From the NCBI GenBank assembly GCA_937951995.1, contig CALGAG010000164.1:1-7740 (forward strand): 7,740 bases of DNA, written 5' to 3'. A program made the position numbers and the translations under genes. Below the pieces are notes generated by a model. That model did no database searches, was not told the DNA's origin, and was given only the letters and a program-made list of their open reading frames with translations. Position 1 is the stretch's first letter. Each line of letters starts with the position of its first letter. Origin of the DNA: an uncultured Bacillota bacterium. GTDB taxonomy: Bacteria > Bacillota > Clostridia > Tissierellales > Tissierellaceae. Shown here one piece after another: positions 1-5,732 of the stretch.

Positions 1-2
1 AT

Positions 3-446
3 TCATCAATTATCATTGAGACTGGTACAGACAGTTTGTTGGAAAGGTTGGAGGTAGATAGGGTTCTTGCTGCCCAGGGTGAAAGTTTTGACTCCAACAA
101 CCTATTCCCCTTAACCAACGAGTTGATATATAATTACGACTTTGGAGACAATTGGATAATTAAGATAACAAAATACAATGATTGTGAAGACTTATTAAAG
201 CAAAATAATGTCGATGATTACGAGTTGATGGCAGCTAGAGATATTGTGCTTGATAAGCACAAACCAGTTTGTATATATAAAGAGGGGATGTCCGTGCTTG
301 ATGATGTTGGCGGATTAAGTGGATTTGCAGACTTTCTTGGTATAATATATGAGGGAGAAGATAAGGAAGAGGCTTCCAGTCATCGTGTTTGGGCAAAGAG
401 TCTTGGATGGAGTGAGAAGAAGGTGTCAAATAAAGGAATGATATAG
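3..446 (+). CDS. pRiA4b ORF-3-like family protein, C-terminal part (5' end outside window)
   Basis: The reading frame is open from the first bases of the window, so the gene begins upstream. A TTG at 36 could be read as a start, but the frame continues before it and no ribosome binding site precedes it. The visible ~147 residues carry two marks of the plasmid pRiA4b ORF-3-like family: the stretch YNYDFGDNWIIKI near the middle and the later DVGGLSGFADFL, matching the family's usual 'YDFGD.W' and 'DVGG..G...FL' blocks. The C-terminus is acidic and then turns basic (WAKSLGWSEKKVSNKG). The family is common in plasmid and accessory regions, and its biochemical role is not established. No membrane segment or signal peptide is seen in this part. 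The gene converges on the minus-strand gene at 514-2046. I am confident in the family, not in any function. Confidence 0.8.
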   Translation, partial: SSIIIETGTDSLLERLEVDRVLAAQGESFDSNNLFPLTNELIYNYDFGDNWIIKITKYNDCEDLLKQNNVDDYELMAARDIVLDKHKPVCIYKEGMSVLDDVGGLSGFADFLGIIYEGEDKEEASSHRVWAKSLGWSEKKVSNKGMI

Positions 447-447
447 A

Positions 448-480
448 AATGGGACAAGGTGCCTGTCCCCTTGTCCCATT
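448..480. repeat. REP-like perfect inverted repeat between convergent genes, possible two-way terminator
   Basis: AATGGGACAAGG at 448-459 is the exact reverse complement of CCTTGTCCCATT at 469-480, with a 9-base loop. A second, competing pairing joins GGGACA (451-456) with TGTCCC (464-469). It starts two bases after the stop codon of the upstream gene and lies about 34 bases beyond the stop of the convergent minus-strand gene, so it could end transcription both ways. There is no good T-run on either side, which weakens the terminator reading. The GGTGCCTGTCCC wording resembles short palindromic elements I recall as dispersed in many Firmicutes genomes; this is from memory and only one copy is in the window. 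Confidence 0.6.
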
Positions 481-513
481 CTCCCCTTGTCTTTTATTCA
501 ATGTTAGAAATTT

Positions 514-2046
514 CTATTTCTCCTTTAGTTCGTACAGGTCAGACCTCCTGCTGCTGAGGAGAGTAACAGTACCTGATTTTCTGGTACGCTTCAACAGTTC
601 CAGATCCAGATCTCCAACAATTACCATTTCAATGTTTGGTGTACATTCAGCCATGATTCCATCCCTGGCAAATGAGAAGTCTGAAGGTGTGAAAATGGCT
701 GACTGTGCATACTGGATGTCCATGTTCTCAACATGGGTAAGGTTTCCTACAGTACCGGCGATGACGGTATAAATTTGGTTTTCAACAGCCCTTGCCTGGG
801 CACAGTATCTGACCCTTAGATAGCCTTGTCTTTCATCAGTACAGAAAGGAGTAAAAATTATGTTTGCTCCCTTCTCGGTAACTATTCGGGCAAGCTCAGG
901 AAACTCCATATCATAGCATATCAGGATTGCAATTTTCCCACAATCAGTATCAAATACCCTGATGCCATCTCCTGTTGAAATCCCCCACCATTGCTTCTCG
1001 TTTGGGGTTATGTGGAGCTTATATTGCTTTTCGATGGTGCCGTCCCTCCTGAACAGGTAAGCAATATTATAGATTTTTCCATCTTCCTCAACAAAATGGG
1101 AACCGCCTATTATGTTTACGTTATATCTAACTGCAAAGTGTGTGAACATTTCCAGGTATCTATCAGTGAATGTAGTCAGGACCCTGACTGCCTGACTGGG
1201 GGTATCCTGGTCAACAAAGGAAAGCAGTTGGGTGGTGAATATTTCAGGGAAAACCACAAAGTCAGAATGATAGTTTGAAGCGACATCAACATAATACTCA
1301 CATTGATGGGCGAACTCCTCAAATGAGTTGATCTTTTTCATCATATATTGAATAACGCTGACCCTTACAGGATAGGCGGTTTTAAACTGGTGTTTGCTCT
1401 TGCCTTGGTACTCAATGTTGCTCCATTCCATCAATGTTGCATATTCCAGTGAAGCCTTGTCCTCAGGCAGGTATTTTTTAATTATCCTCTTGAGTACAAA
1501 GCCATTCTTAAGTTGAAAGGTCAGAATGGGATCATATATGTTATGTCGGATGACCTCATTAACATATTGCCTAGGGGTTAATTCGGAGGAATGATTATGG
1601 TAATTTGGTATTCTTCCACCTATGATTATGCTCTTTAGATTCAGCTTTTCAGCGAGCTCCTTTCTTGCTTCGTACAGCCTGTTCCCAATCTTCATGTTTC
1701 TATAATCAGGATGGACCATTACTTCCATTCCATACAGGTTATAACCATCAGGATCATGATTGGTTATGTAGCCTTCATCTGTTATCTCACCCCAGGAGTG
1801 CTGTTCGTTGTACTCATCAAAATTGATTATCAGGCTTGAGCTTGACCCGATGATGACTCCATCATACTCAACGCATATCTGCCCCTCGGGAAATATTCTG
1901 ATATGGCTTGATAGTTGATCTCTTTCCCAGGGTATCATCTTAGGGAAGCATAGCTTCTGCAATCCTATTATTTCGTCAAAATCCTTCCTCTCAATGTTTC
2001 TAACTATTAGCTTGCTTTCAAAATGGGATAAATCGTATTCTGACAT
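514..2046 (-). CDS. GNAT N-acetyltransferase / carbon-nitrogen hydrolase (nitrilase superfamily) fusion, YhcX-like
   Basis: This 510-residue protein has two domains. Residues ~12-190 are a GNAT-type acetyltransferase, with the acetyl-CoA loop in MVHPDYRNMKIGNRLYEA (110-127); K119 replaces the usual middle glycine of RGxGxG, but G121 is kept. Residues ~225-485 are a nitrilase-fold amidohydrolase with the full catalytic triad: E268 in VVFPEIF, K343 in EKQYKLHI, and C377 in ILICYDMEFPE. Such enzymes hydrolyse C-N bonds of amides through a cysteine thioester. The architecture and length match the Bacillus subtilis YhcX type, whose substrate I do not know to be established. The protein looks cytoplasmic, with no signal or membrane segment. 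The start at 2046 is supported by AAGGAGGT (2059-2052) five bases upstream. It is transcribed alone, divergently from the malic enzyme gene. Arginine codons are mostly AGA/AGG, like most neighbours. Confidence 0.93.
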   Translation of the reverse strand: MSEYDLSHFESKLIVRNIERKDFDEIIGLQKLCFPKMIPWERDQLSSHIRIFPEGQICVEYDGVIIGSSSSLIINFDEYNEQHSWGEITDEGYITNHDPDGYNLYGMEVMVHPDYRNMKIGNRLYEARKELAEKLNLKSIIIGGRIPNYHNHSSELTPRQYVNEVIRHNIYDPILTFQLKNGFVLKRIIKKYLPEDKASLEYATLMEWSNIEYQGKSKHQFKTAYPVRVSVIQYMMKKINSFEEFAHQCEYYVDVASNYHSDFVVFPEIFTTQLLSFVDQDTPSQAVRVLTTFTDRYLEMFTHFAVRYNVNIIGGSHFVEEDGKIYNIAYLFRRDGTIEKQYKLHITPNEKQWWGISTGDGIRVFDTDCGKIAILICYDMEFPELARIVTEKGANIIFTPFCTDERQGYLRVRYCAQARAVENQIYTVIAGTVGNLTHVENMDIQYAQSAIFTPSDFSFARDGIMAECTPNIEMVIVGDLDLELLKRTRKSGTVTLLSSRRSDLYELKEK

Positions 2047-2325
2047 ATTTGACCTCCTTGTGTTTACATACTTATGTATATACCTATACCCTTTTAAGTC
2101 CAGCTAAAATACTATTTCTGTCTTGGGCTGATCAGATACAGGAATGCGGCTGGTTTCTGTTGTTGCTTGTCGTTTCTTTTGATATTCTGATAGTGGATTA
2201 CTGAGGTAAACCCTTAAGTGGAACGGTGATAACAAATAGCAGGGTAAGGTCAAGTCAAATAGGGTATAGTTTGATTGTAGACATATTTTCAAGCTTTATA
2301 AAAATATTGTTAAGGGCGGTGGATT
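2047..2325. other. Divergent intergenic region between the GNAT-nitrilase and malic enzyme genes
   Basis: This 279-base stretch has no convincing gene. A 62-codon minus-strand frame (2292-2104) lacks recognisable protein features and a ribosome binding site. Near the minus-strand gene it holds the palindrome TACATA-CT-TATGTA (2065-2078) just upstream of that gene's ribosome binding site, which could be an operator. The sequence at 2071-2085 is repeated in inverted orientation at 5242-5256. Near the malic enzyme gene there is a weak promoter candidate, listed separately. Confidence 0.5.
2275..2302 (+). promoter_or_regulatory. Weak sigma-A promoter candidate for the malic enzyme-cupin unit
   Basis: TTGTAG at 2275-2280 and TATAAA at 2297-2302 are separated by 16 bases. 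The predicted start near 2309 would give a very short leader, running almost straight into the ribosome binding site AAGGGCGGTGG (2312-2322) before the ATG at 2326. The -35 match is poor, so this is only the best candidate seen. Confidence 0.35.
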
Positions 2326-3497
2326 ATGGACATACAAAAGGAAGCGCTCAAATTACATAGTGAAAATAAGGGAAAGATGCAGGTCTCGAGCAAAATGCCA
2401 ATAAAGAGCAGGGAAGATCTCAGTTTGGTTTACAGCCCAGGTGTTGCAGAGCCTTGTAAGAAGATTATGGATGACCCTTCCCTTGCTTATGAATATACGA
2501 ATAAAGGCAACATGATTGCTGTAGTCACAGATGGATCAGCCGTACTGGGTTTAGGCAACATAGGGTCCAGAGCAGGCATGCCTGTAATGGAGGGCAAGGC
2601 AGTTTTGTTCAAGGAGCTGGGGGGTGTGGATGCTTTCCCTATATGCCTGGAAAGCCAGGATACAGAGGATATAATATTTGCCATCAAGCAGATTGCACCA
2701 AGTTTTGGAGGGATAAACCTGGAGGATATAGCCGCTCCCAAATGCTTTGAGATTGAAGGAAGACTAAAGGAAGAGCTGATATACCAGTTTTCCATGATGA
2801 TCAACATGGAACAGCTGTTGTTGTTCTTGCCGCCATTTTTAATTCACTGAAGGTGGTGAAAAAGGAACTTGGGAAGGTGAGAATAGTGATAAACGGTTCT
2901 GGTGCAGCTGGGTTGGCAATAGCTAAGCTGCTTATAAAGGCAGGAGCCATGGATATAATAATCTGCGATAGAAAGGGCATATTGGACCCGGAAGATGAAC
3001 TTATAGAAAGCAGCAAGAAGGAAATTGCATTGATCACCAATCCTAGGAAAATATCAGGTGATTTACATGATGCCATGGTTGATGCAGATATATTCATAGG
3101 GGTTTCTGCAGGGAATGTTGTTGCTTCTGAGGATGTTAAAAGGATGAATGAGGATTCGATTATTTTAGCTATGGCTAATCCAGTTCCTGAAATATGGCCA
3201 GAGGATGCCAAGAAAGGGGGGGCAAGAATAATTGGGACTGGAAGGTCAGACTTTCCAAACCAGGTGAACAATGTCCTTGTTTTTCCTGGGATTTTCAAAG
3301 GGGCACTAGATGTAAGGGCAAGTGATATAAATGAGGAGATGAAGCTTGTAGCTGCTTACACTATTGCAAACATGGTACCGGAGCATCTTATGAGTGAGGA
3401 AAATATTTTGCCGGATGTCCTGGATAGGAATGTGGGTAAAGAGCTTGCAAAAGCTGTAGCCAAGGCTGCGAAGGATAGTGGAGTGTCCAGAATATAA
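2326..3497 (+). pseudogene. NAD-type malic enzyme, interrupted by a single-base frameshift near 2778
   Basis: Malic enzyme oxidatively decarboxylates malate to pyruvate with NAD(P) and a divalent metal. The first frame (2326-2850) holds catalytic Y36 (LVYSPGVAEP), K91 (MEGKAVLFKELGG) and metal ligands E133/D134 (NLEDIAAP), then leaves the family sequence after RLKEEL and stops at 2850. The rest continues in another frame from GAT at 2778: DIPVFHDDQHGTA with the third metal ligand, the Rossmann loop INGSGAAGLAIAK (about 2892-2930), CDRKG, and the C-terminal NPVPEIWPEDAKKGGARIIG block. Inserting one G (CTGATA to CTGGATA, 2776-2781) restores a protein of 390 residues, the normal length. No slippery heptamer is present, so programmed frameshifting is unlikely. 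It is either a recent mutation or a sequencing error. The two pieces are 2326-2850 and roughly 2778-3497. A cupin gene follows 10 bases downstream in the same unit. Confidence 0.9.
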
Positions 3498-3507
3498 GGA
3501 GGGTGAT

Positions 3508-4038
3508 ATGGTGGAGTACATTATCAAGGAAGCAAAGGATTTTTACAAGGTGATTAAGCTTAAGGAGTTCAGAAAGACCGAAGGGGTGACCTTTGATATT
3601 ATGGTCCAATCGATGATTCCAAAAATTGACGCTATCGATAGGGTTATTCACCAAAAAGGTGCCATCTCCCCAGGAACAGTTGGTACAGTTGAAAAGGCCT
3701 GGTACATGCACACACATCAGGAGGACAATCTATTGGTCCTACATGGGGAAAGGTACGTGGAACTCTACCAGCCAGACTATGGTAAAATTGAAAGGTTCAT
3801 TGTTACCCCTGACTACATTGAACATAATGGGGAGCGGATTCTGGAAGGTGGAGGTCTGGTAACCTGGACTACAAACGTATTTCATAGGATTACCAGTGGA
3901 GATGATGGGTCTGCTTCAATAAACCTGGCAACACACCTTGAAGGTTTTGATATAAAGACTAACTTTAACATTTATGACCTGAATGTTGAAACCGGGGAAT
4001 ATAAGTTACTAAGGGAAGGATACAAGGACCAAAAGTAG
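3508..4038 (+). CDS. Small single-domain cupin protein, function unknown
   Basis: This 176-residue protein has a cupin beta-barrel pattern. Cupin motif 1 is seen at MHTHQEDNLLVLHG (67-80), giving likely metal ligands H68 and H70, with D73 where the usual glutamate would be. Motif 2 is weaker, with H126 in TNVFHRITSG. No signal peptide or membrane segment is visible, so it is probably cytoplasmic. I chose ATG 3508 because AAGGAGGG (3496-3503) sits four bases upstream; the GTG at 3511 is nearly as well placed, and a GTG at 3478 lies inside the malic enzyme gene. The ribosome binding site overlaps the malic enzyme stop codon, so the two genes are almost certainly co-transcribed, and a strong terminator follows at 4091. 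Cupins include sugar isomerases, dioxygenases and binding proteins; nothing here decides among them. Confidence 0.8.
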   Translation: MVEYIIKEAKDFYKVIKLKEFRKTEGVTFDIMVQSMIPKIDAIDRVIHQKGAISPGTVGTVEKAWYMHTHQEDNLLVLHGERYVELYQPDYGKIERFIVTPDYIEHNGERILEGGGLVTWTTNVFHRITSGDDGSASINLATHLEGFDIKTNFNIYDLNVETGEYKLLREGYKDQK

Positions 4039-4090
4039 ATGGGGATTCGCTGATTTGGAATAAGAAAATATGAAGTCAAAATGATTTATT

Positions 4091-4125
4091 AAAAGCAATA
4101 GGAGCCCTTCCTATTGCTTTTTAAA
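4091..4125 (+). terminator. Rho-independent terminator after the malic enzyme-cupin unit
   Basis: AAAAGCAATAGGA (4091-4103) pairs perfectly with TCCTATTGCTTTT (4109-4121) around a 5-base loop, and the descending arm runs into a T5 tract. It lies 52 bases after the cupin stop codon. The A-rich ascending arm means it could also act weakly on the other strand. Confidence 0.88.
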
Positions 4126-4151
4126 GGTCATAATCAGTAAAAAATGAGGAT

Positions 4152-4180
4152 TTGTTAGGTATATGCTAATATGGTACAAT
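4152..4180 (+). promoter_or_regulatory. Sigma-A promoter of the exonuclease III gene, extended -10
   Basis: The -35 box TTGTTA (4152-4157) and -10 box TACAAT (4175-4180) are 17 bases apart, the optimal spacing. TGG directly before the -10 box gives the TGn extended -10 motif. Transcription should start near 4187, leaving a leader of about 57 bases before the ATG at 4244. Confidence 0.7.
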
Positions 4181-4243
4181 ATTTGTAAGTTTGTCGAAAA
4201 ACAATAATGAATATAATAATAATGATGAAAAATGGAGGGAACA

Positions 4244-5071
4244 ATGAAATTAATTTCATGGAATATCGATTCATTAAATGCTGCACTCACAAGTGATTCA
4301 GCCCGCGCCTTGTTATCCAGGGATGTGCTGAACACAATCAAAGACCAAGATCCAGATGTCATAGCCCTGCAGGAAACCAAGCTACCAGCCAAGGGACCCA
4401 CTAAGAAGCATGTTGGGATTTTGAAGGACATGTTTTCTGACTATGAGTTTGTCTGGAACAGTTCTGTTGAACCAGCCCGTAAGGGATATGCAGGTACAAT
4501 GTTCCTTTATAAGAAGAATCTGAAACCATCTGTTACCCACCCGGAAATTGGAGCACCTGGCACCATGGATTCTGAGGGCCGAATCATAACATTGGAGTTT
4601 GAAGATTTCTTCATAACACAGGTCTACACACCAAATGCTGGGGATGGATTAAATCGTTTGGAGGAACGTCAAATCTGGGATGCCAAATATGCGGACTATC
4701 TTGCAGATTTAGATAAGGTTAAGTATGTTATTGCTACAGGTGACTTCAACGTAGCTCATAAGGAGATAGATCTGGCTCATCCTGATAACAATAGAAATTC
4801 AGCCGGATTCACAGACGAGGAACGTCAGGGCTTCACAAATCTTTTGGCAAAAGGCTTTACTGATACATTTAGACATGTCCATGGTGATGTGACTGGCATC
4901 TATACTTGGTGGGCACAACGTGTTAAAACCAGTAAGATCAACAATTCAGGCTGGAGAATTGATTATTGGCTGGTTAGTGACCGTATAGCAGACAAGGTAA
5001 TCAGATCTGAAATGCTTGATTCTGGCCCTAGACAGGACCATACACCTCTACTGCTTGAGATTGAACTGTAA
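4244..5071 (+). CDS. exoA: Exodeoxyribonuclease III (AP endonuclease, ExoA/Xth family)
   Basis: This enzyme cuts DNA at abasic sites and degrades one strand 3' to 5' in base excision repair; it is cytoplasmic and Mg-dependent. The 275 residues cover the whole exonuclease-endonuclease-phosphatase fold, with the expected residues: N7 (ISWNIDS), E44 (ALQETKLPAKGPTKK), Y128 (TQVYTPNAGDG), D167 and N169 (ATGDFNVAH), D240 (WRIDYW) and D265-H266 (RQDHTP). The sequence is close to what I recall of streptococcal ExoA, nearly word for word in the first 20 residues. ATG 4244 is preferred over ATG 4232 because GGAGGG (4234-4239) lies four bases before it and family members start MKLISWN. It has its own promoter and terminator. 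Eight of 14 arginines use CGN, whereas the malic enzyme gene uses only AGA/AGG (12 of 12), which hints at a different origin. Confidence 0.96.
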   Translation: MKLISWNIDSLNAALTSDSARALLSRDVLNTIKDQDPDVIALQETKLPAKGPTKKHVGILKDMFSDYEFVWNSSVEPARKGYAGTMFLYKKNLKPSVTHPEIGAPGTMDSEGRIITLEFEDFFITQVYTPNAGDGLNRLEERQIWDAKYADYLADLDKVKYVIATGDFNVAHKEIDLAHPDNNRNSAGFTDEERQGFTNLLAKGFTDTFRHVHGDVTGIYTWWAQRVKTSKINNSGWRIDYWLVSDRIADKVIRSEMLDSGPRQDHTPLLLEIEL

Positions 5072-5146
5072 AGTAGGGGATAGTATTAGGGGGAAGGGAA
5101 TACTTTTAATAACACTTGGCTGTATAATGCCCAAGATAAGCTCTTG

Positions 5147-5182
5147 AGTCCTGAGTCCATGTTGATGGACTCAGGACTTTTT
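5147..5182 (+). terminator. Rho-independent terminator after exoA
   Basis: AGTCCTGAGTCCAT (5147-5160) and ATGGACTCAGGACT (5165-5178) form a perfect 14-bp stem with a GTTG loop, followed by a T5 tract at 5178-5182. It lies 75 bases after the exoA stop codon and separates exoA from the downstream operon. Confidence 0.93.
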
Positions 5183-5203
5183 AAATTAAAACATTTCCCA
5201 ATG

Positions 5204-5217
5204 TTGACCTGGATCAA
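5204..5217. promoter_or_regulatory. Upstream Crp/Fnr-family-like box
   Basis: TTGAC-CTGG-ATCAA differs by one base from the Fnr consensus TTGAT-N4-ATCAA and shares the TTGAC half-site with the box at 5313. A class II -10 box is not found at the expected place (5240-5245). A TATAAT lies at 5232-5237, so the role here may be an auxiliary site rather than a promoter of its own. Confidence 0.45.
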
Positions 5218-5312
5218 ATACTTTTAGGAAATATAATGTTAAGGTATATACATAAGCTGGATATGGTTGAGGATCAAGAAATTACACAGAAACACAAATA
5301 GGATTTTGAATT

Positions 5313-5354
5313 TTGACTTTGGTCAAGGACTTATGGTGCCAGGCACGGTATCAT
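5313..5354 (+). promoter_or_regulatory. Predicted class II Crp/Fnr-activated promoter of the RIC-like/ATPase operon
   Basis: The box TTGAC-TTTG-GTCAA (5313-5326) is a perfect 5-bp inverted repeat with the 4-base spacer of Fnr-family sites. A -10 box TATCAT (5349-5354; five of six bases of consensus) predicts a start at 5361. The box centre, 5319.5, is then exactly at -41.5, the class II activator position. The -35 place (about 5326-5331) has no good sigma-A hexamer, as is usual for activator-dependent promoters. The leader would be 49 bases. The regulator is not in the window; candidates are Fnr, Flp, NnrR/Dnr or other Crp-family proteins. Confidence 0.6.
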
Positions 5355-5409
5355 GTAGTTAAGGAAAGTGATTAAGTGAAATATTATAAAATTTTAAGGA
5401 GAGAATACA

Positions 5410-5703
5410 ATGAAAAAATTCAATGAGATGGTGGAAGAAAACTTGGTAAGACTTGGACAATATGTACCAGTGGTTGCAAGAGTTCATGGTGGTAGTCACC
5501 CAGAATTCCACGATGTAAAAAGTACATTCGATGAAATGGTTTCAAAGATCAACAATGGAGGAGGAGAAACTCCTGATCTGGAACAAAAGTTTAAAGAATT
5601 ACGAAGAATTACGGACAATTACACTGTACCTGGAGATGTATGCGAAACTTATGAAGCGGTCTACAACATGTTGGAACAACTAGATAGATCTTACAAGAAA
5701 TAA
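5410..5703 (+). CDS. Small RIC/ScdA-like (hemerythrin-related) protein lacking most iron ligands
   Basis: This 97-residue, probably cytoplasmic helical protein resembles parts of iron-sulfur cluster repair di-iron (RIC/ScdA/YtfE) proteins. VVARVHGGSHPEFHDV (21-36) matches the family's 'KV..VHG..HPEL.EV' helix, and LRRITDNYTVPGDVCETY (64-81) matches 'R.LT..Y..P..AC.TY'. In the family these are followed by histidine- and glutamate-rich ligand segments ('H..KEE..LFP' and 'H.H.HLENN.LFP'). Here the first is replaced by a short linker (INNGGGETPD, 47-56) and the second is missing because the protein ends at YKK. The only histidines are H26, H30 and H34, so a normal di-iron site is unlikely. AAGGAG (5396-5401) supports the start. 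The ATPase gene follows after 29 bases, so the two are probably one operon. It could bind a metal or a partner, or regulate the ATPase; that is inference. Confidence 0.65.
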   Translation: MKKFNEMVEENLVRLGQYVPVVARVHGGSHPEFHDVKSTFDEMVSKINNGGGETPDLEQKFKELRRITDNYTVPGDVCETYEAVYNMLEQLDRSYKK

Positions 5704-5732
5704 GATCGAAAAGCAAGGATTCAGGAGGGGTA

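Larger units (their letters stand above)
5072..5409. other. Intergenic region: exoA terminator, then regulatory region of the RIC-like/ATPase operon
   Basis: No gene is seen in these 338 bases. The first part (to 5182) holds the exoA terminator and an unexplained TATAAT at 5123-5128 without a -35 box. The second part holds two Crp/Fnr-like palindromes (5204-5217 and 5313-5326), a 15-base sequence shared with the region before the GNAT-nitrilase gene (5242-5256), a GTGCC-A-GGCAC palindrome (5336-5346) and a -10 box at 5349-5354. Confidence 0.6.

Noticed and set aside
36..446. TTG at 36 as the true start of the first gene
   Set aside because: The frame stays open to the window edge, no ribosome binding site precedes the TTG, and the family protein is longer.
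505..516. 12-base palindrome TAGAAATTTCTA at the stop codon of the GNAT-nitrilase gene
   Set aside because: It has no loop and is AT-rich, so it cannot form a useful hairpin and is plausible by chance.
449..772. 107-codon plus-strand frame overlapping the end of the GNAT-nitrilase gene
   Set aside because: It is antisense to a well-supported gene, runs through the REP-like palindrome and resembles no protein family.
2104..2292. 62-codon open frame on the minus strand in the divergent intergenic region
   Set aside because: It has no ribosome binding site, no recognisable domain, and would read through the likely promoter of the malic enzyme gene.
2769..2790. Programmed -1 frameshift in the malic enzyme gene
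   Set aside because: There is no X-XXY-YYZ slippery heptamer, and the defect is explained exactly by one lost G; malic enzymes are not known to need frameshifting.
5115..5182. Small RNA starting from TATAAT at 5123-5128 and ending at the terminator
   Set aside because: There is no -35 box or proper TGn extension, and the transcript would be little more than the terminator hairpin itself.
5204..5237. Ordinary sigma-A promoter TTGACC (5204) with TATAAT (5232)
   Set aside because: The spacing is 22 bases, too long for sigma-A; TTGACC is better explained as part of the Crp/Fnr-like palindrome.
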